From contig NC_068910.1 of NCBI RefSeq assembly GCF_023091745.1, positions 173,965,170-174,029,169 on the forward strand: a DNA stretch of 64,000 nt, read 5' to 3'. Of the stretch, positions 45,209 to 56,700 are shown in pieces. This stretch comes from Budorcas taxicolor (taxonomy: Eukaryota > Chordata > Mammalia > Artiodactyla > Bovidae). The stretch's first letter is position 1; every line of letters starts with the position of its first letter. The notes beneath the pieces are model-generated. The model did not search any database. It saw only the letters and a program-made list of their open reading frames with translations, and had not been told where the DNA came from. Made by a program: the position numbers and the translations under genes.

Positions 45209-45469
45209 TGCTGACCCCTCCCCAGAGTGTCTGACTCAGATGGGGCCCCAGAACTTGCTCTTCTAACAAGTTTCCAGGTATTGCTAATGCCACTGGTTTG
45301 GAGCCCACACTTTGAGAGTGCTTCTGCAAAGAAGCTCTTTTCTTTACCTTCCCCATTGCTCCTTAAAAGCCGCAGGAGCACAGCTTTTCCAGTGGAGCTC
45401 GAGGGAGAGAATCAACCTTGGACACTGTTATTTTACACCACTGAACCAGATCCAAATGCACTTGACTCA

Positions 45470-45560
45470 GGTGGAAAGGATGTAAGCTCTGGGTTCAAAT
45501 CCCGGGTCTGCCACTTGGTTGTTAGGTGACCTTAGGTTGATGACTCCGTTCTCTTATTCT
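45470..45560 (+). repeat. MIR SINE head
   Basis: 'gtaagctctgggttcaaatc', 'ccgggtctgccacttggttg' and 'aggtgaccttaggttgatga' match the MIR tRNA-derived head closely. Confidence 0.8.
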
Positions 45561-46258
45561 GGGGCCTGCACTTGACAGATCTGCTGTGAGGCTGCCTGAG
45601 TCCGTGGTGTAGGAGGAGGTATGCCCTCAGTGTTCAGTGAAAGAGAGCCCGCTCTGGTTTCTTCCTCTCACTTCTGCCCACATTTCCCTGGGCCATTTTG
45701 AGTGATTTGTTTATTCCTCAAGGTTCGTGTGATGAATGTCAAGCACAGTTTGCTTTATGCAATAATGCAGCCCTTAAAAAGATTTCAGGTGAATCAAGTC
45801 TTAAGAGATAAAGGATAAACTTTACTTTGCCACAGACTTTGTATGCAGGGAACTTTTTTAATAAACAGAAAAAAGAAAATAGAAAGCTTCAAAATTTACT
45901 TTCTTCCATGGAAACATGTTAGCAAGAGAGAAAAACAGTATTTTATTACAGTATTACTTTTTTTTTTTGCATTGAAAACTGGAACACACATTCAATTTAT
46001 ACCAAAAAAAACTATAGTGAAAATATTTAAGTACACGAACTCAGTGACAAAAGAAAATTCTGGAAAGAAGAGTATAAAAGGGTGTGGAGTCATACAAGTC
46101 TCTGTGCTCATATCCTCCGCCTTCTCAAACCGAGTCAAGGTTATGTATTATGCTTTTGGTGCAGGTGAAAGAAAATATCCTTAAATAGAATACCTCCCAT
46201 ACTTCTTGCCAAGCCTACTCAGATACTCAGTTTTAGTTAACCATGACTTCAAGGTCTT
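45561..46258. other. Unassigned stretch
   Basis: No repeat or gene is recognised. A T-run lies at 45958-45968. The 113-codon frame at 45843-46184 is Lys/Phe-rich with no motif. Confidence 0.4.
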
Positions 46259-46635
46259 TATCAACAGCTCCATTTTATTGAGCCACTATTATGTGACTGA
46301 CCTGAGGCTATGTATTTGGTATACATTGTTGTCTTGTCCCTCAGTCATGTCCAAATCTTTTGCAACCCCAAGGACTGTAGCCTGCCATGCTCCTCTGTCT
46401 ATGGAATTTCCCAGGCAAGAATACTGGAGTGGGTTGGTACACATCATCTTAGATAATTCTCACAACAACCTTGAAAAGAGGTAATAAAATTTCCCCCAAT
46501 TTACATTGAGGAAACTGAAACCTGGAGAAGAAAATGTTCTGCCCAAGTTTGTAAGAACTAGACACTCAGAACTTAAACTCAGGCCTGTCTGACACACTGA
46601 AAATCTACAACGCCTTTGTAACCTATTCATCACTC
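46259..46635 (-). repeat. MIR SINE, interrupted by a Bov-A fragment
   Basis: 'ttattgagccactattatgt' leads to the SINE, then 'aattctcacaacaaccttga', 'tgaggaaactgaaacctgga' and 'gaacttaaactcaggcctgt'. This is nearly a full antisense MIR. Confidence 0.82.
46327..46435 (-). mobile_element. Bov-A SINE fragment with TSD
   Basis: A reverse A monomer from 'cctcagtcatgtccaaatct' to 'atactggagtgggtt'. The flanking 'ggtatacat' (46318-46326) and 'ggtacacat' (46436-46444) form a TSD with one mismatch inside the MIR. Confidence 0.87.
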
Positions 46636-46832
46636 TCTCTCCCTCTCCATTCAAAGGACACTAAATGCTGGAAAGATAGTCTTATAAAAAATCAAACCAA
46701 ATTGGAGTCAATTATTCTTCTCTTAGCACAAGAAACTTTGTTTTTCATGAGTCTGGAAACGATGTCCCAGTGAAGTGTGAAGATACCCAAAGGTTAGAAC
46801 TGTACTTAGGGGTTGATGAAAGAGGCATTAGA

Positions 46833-46867
46833 TTGGTTGATTGATTAGACTGATTGAGTGATTGATT
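46833..46867. repeat. GATT-rich block at a BovB 5' junction
   Basis: Overlapping 'ttgattga' / 'gattgatt' units lie directly before the BovB sequence and inside its apparent TSD. Confidence 0.7.
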
Positions 46868-47317
46868 GTTAGAACTGGACGTGGAACAACAGACTGGTTC
46901 CAAATAGGAAAAGGAGTATGTCAAGGGTGTATATTGTCACCCTGCGTATTTAACTTATATGCAGAATACATCATGAGAAACGCTGAGCTGGAAGAAGCAC
47001 AAGCTGGAATCAAGATTGCCAGGAGAAACATCAATAACCTCAGATATGCAGATGACACCACCCTTATGGCAGAAAGTGAAGAGGAACTAAAAAGCCTCTT
47101 GATGAAAGTGAAAGAGGAGAGCGAAAAAGTTGGCTTAAAGCTCAACATTCAGAAAATGAAAATCATGGCATCTGGTCCCATCACTTCATGGGAAATATAT
47201 GGGGAAGCAGTTGAAACAGTGGCAGACTTTGTTTTTTTTTTGGCTCCAAAATCACTGCAGATGGTGATTGCAGCCATGATAATAAAAGATGCTTACTCCT
47301 TGGAAGGAAAGTTATGA
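46862..47317 (+). pseudogene. BovB ORF2 reverse transcriptase fragment
   Basis: A 151-codon remnant with 'GKGVCQGCILSPCVF' and the YADD catalytic box (residues 62-65), then 'TTLMAESEEELKSLLMK'. An expanded T-run at 47230-47240 breaks the frame. The tail of the frame ('KSLQM...KDAYSLEGKL') is the same out-of-frame reading seen in the copy at 13658-14185. The endonuclease and RT N-terminus are missing. Not functional. Confidence 0.87.
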
Positions 47318-47832
47318 CCAACCTAGATAGCATATTAAAAAGCAGAGACATTACTTTGCCAACAAAGGTCTATCTAGTCAAGGCTATGGTTTTCCCAGTG
47401 GTCATGTATGGATGTGAGACTTGGACTGTGAAGAAAGCTGAGTGACGAAGAATTGATGCTTTTGAACTGTGGTGTTGGAGGAGACTCTTGAGAGCCCCTT
47501 GGACTGCAAGGAGATACAAACAATCCCTTCTAAAGGAGATCAGTCCTGGGTGTTCTTTGGAAGGAATGATGCTAAAGCTGAAACTCCAGTACTTTGGCCA
47601 CCTCGTGTGAAGAACTGACTCATCGGAAAAGACTCTGATGCTGGGAGGATTGGAGGCAGGAGAAAAAGGGGACGACAGAGGATGAGATGGCTGGATGGCA
47701 TCACTGACTCGATGGACGTGAGTCTGAGTGAACTCTGGGAGTTGGTGATGGACAGGGAGGCCTGGCGTGCTGCAATTCGTGGGGTTGCAAAGAGTTGGAC
47801 ACAACTGAGAGACTGAACTGAATTGAACCGAA
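46868..47832 (+). mobile_element. BovB, 5'-truncated
   Basis: A sense copy from 'gttagaactggacgtggaac' to the degenerate tail 'actgaactgaattgaaccga'. Candidate TSDs are 'aggcattaga' (46823-46832) and 'aggcgttaga' (47833-47842). About 960 bases hold the RT palm and the C-terminal part. Confidence 0.92.
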
Positions 47833-47842
47833 AGGCGTTAGA

Positions 47843-50664
47843 CCACAGATATCTCATTCATGCCTAAATATCTTTAACCTCTCTAGGGCAGCACCTAGCA
47901 TTTTCTAAAGAGACTAGCAAACAACTAAAATGCATGGAATGTCTTCTGGGAAAATCTAACCCTTTAAGAGTCAAGGTCTTAAAATTGAAATGAAAAATAA
48001 AGGTTGATATATAGAGCTGCTTAGTATTCAATGGCATAGCTTCCCAAATACACACAAATTTGATGCACTTTTGATTGAACCCATAATTACAAAATTTGTT
48101 TAAAGCTGTTATATTATCTTCTTATTTGACACAATATGGCACAATTTTGTTATAGGATTGAAAACCAAATAAGACAACTACAGTTGGTAGCATTTCAAAG
48201 AAATTTTCCCTTTAAGATGAAATCAATCCTGTTTCAAGTTTATTCCTGTTTTATGATTGAGGCTCTAGGGGTGTATTTTGCTGAAAAATGTCTTTTTGAT
48301 TTTTTAGAAATTCTTTAGATTAATATGCAGCTGTCATTGTAAGGCAAATCTAGATCCGCTTTTATGTTTCCTCTTTCCCCAGGCTGCAACTAGTGTCTAC
48401 CTCTCTAGGAGAGACAGTCCACTTATTTCTGACTGGGGCTTGATACTCCAGGTCAGACAGCAAAGAATTCATCTACTCATCATCATTTAGAGCATGTCAC
48501 ACTCTGTCTGTTTACTTTGACTGAATACATTTCTTTGCTTAGTATGTCCAATATCTTGGTCTTAACATTTTGTTGCTGTCTAATTTTAATTCCTGTTCAC
48601 ATACACATATACACATACTCACACCCACTGTGAATCATACCATATTATCACAATTCTCAACATAACAAGAAAACAATGCCATGTTTTGATGTGTTTCTGA
48701 GTATAGTTTCAGCATTTATTTAATTTTATTCAAGGCTTTCTTTCATGTTTTTTCCTTCTGTTTCAGTTTAAAGGGCAATGGACTTTTCTCTTTAACTACT
48801 GACATGCTTTCAATTCTTTCCCTCTTTAATTCCTCCTTCATAGATGCAAGCTTGTTTATCTAAGCATTTTATCTCAAAGGTAGATTTACACTTTGTCCCC
48901 ATCAAAAACACAAGGAGGTATACAATAAGAAAAAAATATCCTGGAACTGCTTTGTCATACATGATGAAAACAAAACAATTTTTAAAACACCTAAGCAATC
49001 AAATATAGCTGGCTGTCAATGCCACAGCACTTGAAGGATACCCATTTGTATGGACTCATTTAAAGAGGGAGCATCTTCATTGTACTTCTTTAGATTGAAT
49101 GTGGACTCTGACTCTGAATTGAACAGGATGTGTAGATGACAGAAAGCTTGAGAGAACAGCTTTTTAAGAAATGAGCGGGTCTTTCCATGATACTAGTTAC
49201 AGTGTAACTAGGGCCAACTGCCTGTCTTTTGCTCCTTTTAACGCTTGAAGAGAAATCTGTAAGGTATAAATTCCATTTAGCCAGTTATCAAGAGAAAATA
49301 AAAAACACTAGAATGGGGGTTGGTAACCACAGACAAAATCCTTTCTTCCTACTATTTCCGTATATAAGTTTTGTTGGATCACACTGTTTTACGTATTATC
49401 TAGATGCTTTCAAGCTATAGCAGGAAAGTTCAGTAGTTGACACACAGGCTGCATTGCCCACAAAGGCTGAGATTCTTACTCTCTCTGGTCATTTACAAAA
49501 AATTCATCAGACTCTGATATAGATGTTCAGAGATGGTGATATTTTAAAGCCTTTCTTTCCAAAGAAGAAGGTCAGTTGGTCTTTGCTCATAGGTCTAAGA
49601 AAACATGGATTATTAGAGATGTTGTCTTAAACATTCCACAACAGGGCAGATTGTTCACAAAAGAATGACACCTGCCTAGAATTTATAAACCCATCTCATT
49701 ATTATTCAACCAAGACAGTAAAAAGTCTCTAAAATAGGGTAAGCATATAATTTATCATTTAAATCAGAGTGCTTTAGAAAGTAAAAGGGGTACTATTAAT
49801 AATTATGCTGAGACAGCAGACATAAACTAAGATTGTCCCAGGCAAACCAAGATGGGTGGTCACCCTAAAAGGGTACATCATTGCACCAGATCCAGCATAA
49901 TCAGTATGTGTGAGATAAATACATATGGATTTAAGTTCATTTCTTCCACTGAAGCATATTCATTATCAGAGCCTTTGTAAGTGGAATCTTCACCTAACTG
50001 GTAAGCATCAAATGGGTGTTCCCAATTCATTTGGGGAGTTAACATAAGCTCCTTGGACCATCAGGAAACATTATGCAGCAATCAATAAAGCTTTGAAGAG
50101 AAAATTGAGCTTGAATAATTCTTGCTATGATTGCCCACCTGGACAATGAGGAAGTAACAGATATAAGTTATCTTGATCTTTACTGACACTTTCAGTTGTG
50201 TCCCAAATGATTGGCAAGCTATAAAAGAATGACTTTGACCTTTCTGTCATGCTCTTCAAGGGCAATGGATCAGATTCCACTGATCCATGCCAGCATAGTA
50301 AGGGAAAAAAGGAGCCAGAGAGAACCAAGAGTACAAAGATCCTCAGATTCATTGCTTAGAATTCAAGATCTTAAATATTTATTCCTTCTGCACCTAAACA
50401 ACTCTATATAAAAAATTATAGCCTATGACTATTATTCTGATCCATTTATATTTTACAATAAGTTCTCTAATCAAAGATTATTTTTACCCTTGATAGAAGA
50501 AATTGGAAACCGCTACATATTGGAATCTTTAAAATTTTCTCTCATAATTTTATCTAGTATCTGTATGGATAAAGAGTCTTACTTACAGTATGTCTCTTGT
50601 GATGCTATTCATAACAAGGAACATCTGTGTGAGATTTATCTCTTAAAAAGTACTTTCAATCCTA
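47843..50664. other. Repeat-poor stretch with one small DNA element
   Basis: Apart from the DNA-transposon remnant at 49735-49866, I recognise nothing. A short CA/TA-rich run lies at 48598-48630. No gene is evident, and frames of 60-75 codons occur on both strands. Confidence 0.4.
49735..49866 (+). repeat. Small nonautonomous DNA transposon
   Basis: The ends 'tagggtaagcata' and 'gggtggtcaccctaa' form an imperfect inverted pair (TAGGGTxA / TxACCCTA). The inside has 'aaggggtactattaataatt', 'atgctgagacagcagacata' and 'gattgtcccaggcaaaccaa', as in an old mammalian MITE whose family name I cannot give with certainty. Confidence 0.6.
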
Positions 50665-50865
50665 TGTGATTCTCACTAACTCCAATAAGCTAATAAGATA
50701 GAATTATTAGTACCCTTGTTTGTTGTGGATAAAACAGAGAGAGGGTCAGAGAATTTTAACATCTTGTTCAAGGTCACACAACTAATGATGGGTAGTACTA
50801 GTGTTAGTCAAAGCCTTCAAATCACAAATCCTAGGCCATTCAACTCTGCCATATTGTTTTCTAAA
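50665..50865 (-). repeat. MIR SINE
   Basis: 'gtgattctcactaactccaa', 'agagagagggtcagagaatt', 'tgttcaaggtcacacaacta' and 'aatcctaggccattcaactc' follow an antisense MIR. Confidence 0.78.
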
Positions 50866-50908
50866 GTGTTATGAATTAGCAATATTATTAATACCTCTGG
50901 AAAAAATT

Positions 50909-51122
50909 GGGCTTCCTAGGTAACTCAGTGGCAAAGAATCTTCCTGGCAATGCAGGAGACACAGGAGACATGGGTTCAGTCTCTGAGTCAGGAAGATCCT
51001 TTGAAGAAGGAAATGGCAATCCACTCCAGTATTCTTGCCCAGAGAATCTCATGGACAGAGGAGTTGGGCAGGCTACAGTCAATGGGGTCACAAAAAGCCA
51101 GACACAACTGAGCACACATGCA
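50909..51122 (+). mobile_element. Bov-tA SINE
   Basis: A sense copy: 'gggcttcctaggtaactcag', 'gagacacaggagacatgggt', A monomer, ending 'cagacacaactgagcacaca'. Confidence 0.92.
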
Positions 51123-51399
51123 CTGAAAAAGTTAATTCAAACTGAATTGACCTTGACCTGTTAGAGAAGAGGCAACAAAAAGCATAAAATGTAACACTGG
51201 CTAATTATAAAAACTAATGGAAATATATAAATATTGCAAGTTGTGTGAACCATCATTGTAGGTTTACTGTCATTTAAGTCAACGTGATAATAGAGATGAA
51301 ACATAATATATGAGTGGTTAAGGAATATACACTGATTATTTATTAATATCAATAAGATTAAAGTTTACCACATATTTTATCCAGTTGAAGATATCTTCT

Positions 51400-52030
51400 G
51401 GGCCTGGCTGCATATAATAGAAAGTGTTCAAGTAACAATGATTTAAACAAGGTAGAAGTTTATTTGTTCAATAAAAGAAGTCTGGATGTAGTGGATGTAG
51501 TCAGGTGAGGCCTTCACAGGACCTCAAACCCCTTTCATCTTTCTATTCTGCCATTCCTACCATGTGGCTTATATCCACAGAGTTGAAGATAGAAGCAGAT
51601 GCTCCAGTTATAACATCTGTGTTCTGAGCAACAGGAAGAAGAGAGGAAGGAAGAAATGAAGGAAGATGCTCATTCTCCATTTCAGGAAACCCTGGGCTTC
51701 CCTGGTGGCTCAGACAGTAAAGAATCTGCCTGCAATTTGGGAGACCCTGATCCCTGGGCCAGGAAGATCCCCTAGAGAAGGGAATGGCTACCCACTCCAG
51801 TGTTCTTGCCTGGAGAACACCTTGGATAGAGGAGCTTGGCAGGCTACAATCCATGGGGTTGCAGAGAGTTAGTTGAGCAACTAACACTTCCACTTTCTTT
51901 CACTTCTGAAAGTAGACACATGACACTTTAGCTTACATTTATTGGCAGAATTTTTTTCATATATCTGTATATAGCTGCAAGAGAGGCTAGCAAATGCAGT
52001 CTTTAACTGAACCAGCTCAAAATCAGTGCC
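51400..52030. repeat. Unnamed ancient repeat, interrupted by Bov-tA
   Basis: 'ctgggcctggctgcatataa', 'ggtagaagtttatttgttca' and 'aaaagaagtctggatgtagt', then after the SINE 'agctgcaagagaggctagca', recall a common mammalian MER-class repeat. The family is not assigned. Confidence 0.4.
51694..51895 (+). mobile_element. Bov-tA SINE
   Basis: A sense copy: 'gggcttccctggtggctcag', shortened B-box region ('gagaccctgatccctgggcc'), A monomer, and an end rich in CACTTTC units. Confidence 0.92.
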
Positions 52031-52327
52031 TTTTTATTAGAAAGAAGGGAAAGAAAGGATGTAGACAGGGATAGGCAAATAACAATCCCATCCATGATCT
52101 CCTTTAAAGAGTGGAGTAACTTCAGAGTTTTAGAGAATAGGCAAAAAATAAAAATAAAAATTGTTGTGTTTTTTCAACTTGCACTAGGCTGTTTACATAT
52201 GTCTTACAACCAACTGAGGACAACTACTTTAGTCCATATTAAAAAGAAAAAAAATCAAAGTTGCAGAGAGGTTATACTTAATGAATGTGGTGTGGAAGCT
52301 CATTGTCTTTCTTTTATTAATGAAAGT

Positions 52328-52539
52328 ATGAAGCGAAGTTTCTCAGTCGTGTCCGACTCTTTGCGACCCTGTGGACTGTAGCCTACCAGGCTCCTCTGTC
52401 CACAGAATTCTCCAGGCAAGAATACTGGAGTGGGTTGTCATTTTCTTCTCCAGGGGATTTTCCTGACCCAGGGATCGAACCCAGGTCTCCTGCATTGCAG
52501 GCAGACTCTTTACCCTCTGAGCCACCGGGGGAGCATATA
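52328..52539 (-). mobile_element. Bov-tA SINE with perfect TSD
   Basis: A reverse copy: 'tttctcagtcgtgtccgact', 'gggatcgaacccaggtctcc', ending 'gagccaccgggggagc'. A perfect 10-bp TSD 'taatgaaagt' lies at 52318-52327 and 52540-52549. Confidence 0.95.
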
Positions 52540-52596
52540 TAATGAAAGTTGATTTATAATATTGTGTTAGTTTCAGGTGTAGAGCAAAGTGATTCA

Positions 52597-52599
52597 GTT

Positions 52600-52638
<39 letters not shown>
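52597..52638. repeat. (AT)n microsatellite in an L1 3' end
   Basis: About 19 AT units interrupted once by C at 52603. Length variation is likely. Confidence 0.95.
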
Positions 52639-52641
<3 letters not shown>

Positions 52642-52661
52642 GTATATATGTATATTCTTTT

Positions 52662-52884
52662 GGAGGCTCCCCAGGTGACTCTAGTGGTAAAGAACCTGCC
52701 TGCCTATGTAGGAGACCTAAGAGACATGGGTTTGATCCCTGGGTCAGGAAGACCCCTGGAGGAAGGCACAGCAACCCACTCTAGTATTTTTGTATACAGA
52801 AGCCCATGGAGAGAGGAGCCTGATGGGCTATGGCCCACAGGGTTGCAAAGAGTCAGACATGAAAGAATGGCTTAGCAGGCACCC
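52662..52884 (+). mobile_element. Bov-tA SINE with perfect TSD
   Basis: A sense copy: 'ggaggctccccaggtgactc', 'gtaggagacctaagagacat', A monomer, ending 'gaatggcttagcaggcaccc'. A perfect 10-bp TSD 'atattctttt' lies at 52652-52661 and 52885-52894. Confidence 0.95.
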
Positions 52885-55159
52885 ATATTCTTTTTTATTC
52901 TTTTCCATATAAGTTTTACATGATATTGCATATAGTTCCTTGGGTTACACAGAAAATCCTTGCTGCTTATCTGTTTTATATTTGATAGTGTGTATCTGTT
53001 AACCCCATGCACCTAATTTATTCCTCCTCCTGCTTCCCCTTTGATAACCATAAGTTCATTTCCTATGTCAGAATCTGTTTCTGTTTCATAAGTGAGTCCA
53101 TCTGTACCATTTTTCAGATTGTACATATAAGTAATACCATATAATATTTTTTTGTCTGACTTACTTCACTCAGTATGATCGTCTCTAGGTACAGCCATGT
53201 TGCTGCAAATGGCACTATTTCATAATATTCTACTGTATATATATAAACCACATCTTCTTTATCCAATTGCTAATGAACACTTAAGTTGCATCCATGTCTT
53301 GGCTATTATAAACAGTGCCACTGTGAACATTGGTGTGTGTGTATTTTTTTGAATTAGAGTTTTTGTCTTTTCCAGATTGGGGTTGCTGAATTATACGGTA
53401 GCTCTATTTTTAGTTTTTTAAGAAACCACCTTACTGTTCTCCATGGTGGCTGTATCAATTTACACTCCCAACAGTAGTATAGGAGGGTTCCCTTTTCTTC
53501 ACACTATTACCAGCATTTGTTATTTGTAGGCTTTTAATGACGGCCATTTTGAATGGTGTGAGGTGGTATCTCATTGTAGTTTTGATTTCTATTTCTCTAA
53601 TAATTAGCAATGGTGAGTATCTTTTCATGTGCCGATTGGACATCCATATGTGTTCTTTGGAGAAATGTCTGTTTAGGTCTTCTGTCTGATTTTTTATTGG
53701 GTTGCTTGTTTTTTTATATTTAGCTGTGTGACCTGCTTGTATATTTTGGGAACTAAAACCTTGTTAGTTGCATCATTTGAAAACATTTTCTCTTATCCTA
53801 TAAATTGCATTTTCATTTTGTTTATGGTTTCCTTTGCTAAGCAAAAGCTTATAAATTTGATTAGATCTCATTTAACTATGCATTTTCTTTCTACTATGCA
53901 TCCTAATCTCCCTAGCTTTTATGATGAAAAATTAGTAAAGTGAAAACAATTGAGAGAAATTTAATTTCTTGGTCAAGAGAACAGGGTTTAGAAGAGGCAT
54001 GCATGCATTAGTTCATTCGATAGATATTAGTGGCTCCTTCTATGTGACAGGCTTCTTCTACCTTTAAGTAGAAGGTTGTTTGCTTTTCAAGAGAAGCCAA
54101 AATATCAATGTAAGGGAATTGAATCTTTGAGGCAAAGGGATTTGTAGATCATTGCATTGGTCTTTCTCATTAAGGAGAAAAGGAGACGATGATGTCTGGT
54201 AAGAGGAAGTCATTGTCTTCTATTTTTTGGAGGCAATAGATCCTTCCTTAAGTTAAAACAGATGTATTGTGTCCCAGGATCATGTGATGCTGAAACACAT
54301 CACTGAGGGTAATTATGGAACCTCAAATCCTGGAAGGCTTCAAGAAAAGACTAGAAAAGTTTCTGTTCTAGAAATTTCCCATTTTCTTGGGCAAAGAAAT
54401 GATTGCTTCAGACCACTTGTAATCCTATGATGCCGTGAGTGTAGGCATTGTGATGACACTAAACCCCACTTGTGTTCAAACTAGAAATTTAAACAACAGC
54501 TTGGTGTATTCAAGCACACAGTTAGAAAGATATTATTGAATAGAAAAAGACTAAAATAGGAATTACCTCCTTCTCATATTTCTAACAAATAGATTGCTAG
54601 AAGTAAAAACACTACACTAAGTGATTAGAATTTCATTCATTAGGGAGATTTCCTGCCTCCTCCTTTTCTTTCCTTGGCTCTGTTTTTAAGCATTTAATTA
54701 TAAAAGGCTTTATTTTACTATAGCTATCACAGTTGTTCAATTTAGACAGAAGTTGATGATGCTGTGTGTAATTCCATGGCCCTGGGCAATCTATTACTAT
54801 AGAAATCATCTCTAGAGTTGGCAATTTACCAAACCGACTTTCCACCAAGAAAGACAGAGCAGGGGTGGAAGTAGCAAACTGCAGCAGTAGGAGGAACAAC
54901 AGCTGCCACTAAAAGCCCAGAAGCGGTCTGCCAAAAAAGCGGAAATTCAATCAGTGTATTTATACTGGAGGGACATAGGCAGGTCATGCCAAACATAGTC
55001 ACTCTTTTCTTAACATTTAAAATAGGGCATCATACTCAAGATACTGTCATTGGCATCTGATTAATATATTTTCAAGGAACTCAATTATATCTTAATGTTG
55101 CTGTTTATATAACTCTGTTGTTTTTAATTGTTCTAACACTGGCCACTGCACTGAATAAA

Positions 55160-55262
55160 AATGAAGGGAAGGAAGGAAAAAGGGAAGGAGGGAGGGAAGG
55201 AAGGAAGAGAGAGAAAGATAGAGATGGGAAGGAAGGAAGAAAGAAAAAAAAGGAAAAGAGAA
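55160..55262. repeat. GGAA-rich polypurine tract
   Basis: About 100 bases of degenerate (GGAA)n, (GGGA)n, (GAGA)n and (GAAA)n with almost no pyrimidines on the plus strand. Confidence 0.95.
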
Positions 55263-56229
55263 ACTACCCAAACTGATAACTTTTTGATTTGACTCATTTT
55301 CACTGAACTGAATAATTCTGTTTGTTTCCCTTTCTCAAAGCTGTTAATCCAGCAGCCCTTCTCCATAGCTGGAGCCACACGGGGAGGGAAAGTGTGTGTT
55401 ATAAACAGGACTGCTGCTCTGAATTCTGTACACTGAAGTCCTCTCAAACTCTTCTCACTTCCCATCTATGTCCTCAGCTAGATTTTTCCTGTTTCCCATC
55501 CTCCTGCCTCCAGGCAAGTACAGAAAAATGGTCCAGGGCCATGACAATGCCAAGTAGCAACTCTGAGTTTAACAAGGTTTGAGAATATAAATTTATGACA
55601 GATGACATCAGCTTATGAATTCAGTGTTTGTTATTTTCAAATCACACTCATCGAGAAATATATTGGAGTCACAAGACATTGAAAGCAAAGTATATATGAT
55701 CCGTTTTAAATAGGAAAAAAAATGAAATCCAGGGCATTTTTGAAAACACCTTGAAAATCCAGTAAAATAACTTCGAATCCACGTTGCAAGAGATAAAAAA
55801 AAAAGCTGGAAACCACTTACTTTTTCATCTTGGATGAGTAACAAAATATGGCAGTTAAGTAAGCTGCTGATATTTATTTTAATTCAGCTCTAATATTGCT
55901 GTGGAAGGGACCAAGGTGGTAAAATTGACAGAATTATTATATCCATTCCCCTCACCCCACCCCAGTTATTTCCAAGTTAAATTTGATGTTCCCAAAGCCC
56001 CCATTACCTTTCCATCCTTTCTAAGAAAATGTGTGATCTCTCTGCCAGGAAATCACCATACTGGATATTTCATGGGATCTCTGTTTAATGTTTGTTTTTG
56101 TATTTTGAGAAAAAAAATACTTCTAGAAATGAAAGATTGACTCACCCTAAACTCCCTTAGTTTTTTTTGTTCTTCTTGGATTTTATCCGTTTGCATTAAA
56201 AAGACAAAAACATTAGGGCGATGGTGTTA

Positions 56230-56700
56230 CCCAACTAAAAAAAAAGGCTAATGGTGACTATGATCTCATATTACCAGAGGTTAGCAGAGAGCTACTTTAA
56301 TATGACAGCTAATATAACTCATTGATGCGATTACTCAAAAAGGAGAATGCCATTGGTGTCCAGTTACATCCCAGCGGTTACAATTAGATAGGCCAGATGG
56401 ATGCGGGCCAGCGAGACAGACTGACAAACTGGCAGACAGGTCAGCAGGGATGTGACTGGAGCAAGGTGGACTTCATGAATCAGGCAAAAGAAAAGGTGCC
56501 CTAATTAATTATAGGCTTTTTAATCCTGAGGTTCTTAAATAAGACCTGGATAGAAAGAATTCGCTTTAGGGCCTATTTGCCAACTCCAAGCCAAATATTT
56601 TGAATAAGCGGTTTACTAGAATGGATGATGACTGCTGACTATTAAAGCCATCTTAGGTTGACTTTAAAAATAATAAAATTGAAAGTCAAGGCCTCCTTAG
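56230..56700. promoter_or_regulatory. Possible conserved non-coding regulatory block
   Basis: Repeat-free DNA with clustered homeodomain-type cores: 'taattaatta' (56502-56511), 'taatcc' (56521-56526) and 'caatta' (56372-56377). An inverted CCAAT box ('attgg') lies near 56353. No coding frame is present. The call rests on motif density and lack of repeats only. Confidence 0.2.

Larger units (their letters stand above)
44703..45325 (+). repeat. hAT-Charlie MITE split by an L1
   Basis: The left part 44703-44757 ('gtggtggttctcaaactttg', 'ggagagcccattaaatgac') and right part 45209-45325 ('gtctgactcagatggggccc', 'gaacttgctcttctaacaag', 'cacactttgagagtgcttct') are the two ends of one MER5/MER20-group element. 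An L1 3' end lies between them. Confidence 0.72.
52550..53880 (-). mobile_element. L1 3' part, antisense, split by Bov-tA
   Basis: Antisense L1: 'ttgatttataatattgtgtt', 'agtttcaggtgtagagcaaa', 'ccatgttgctgcaaatggca', 'ttctccatggtggctgtatc' and 'tcttttcatgtgccgattgg'. This covers the 3' UTR and the ORF2 C-terminal region in reverse. No long frame is left; a 62-codon piece remains at 53455-53643. Confidence 0.9.
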
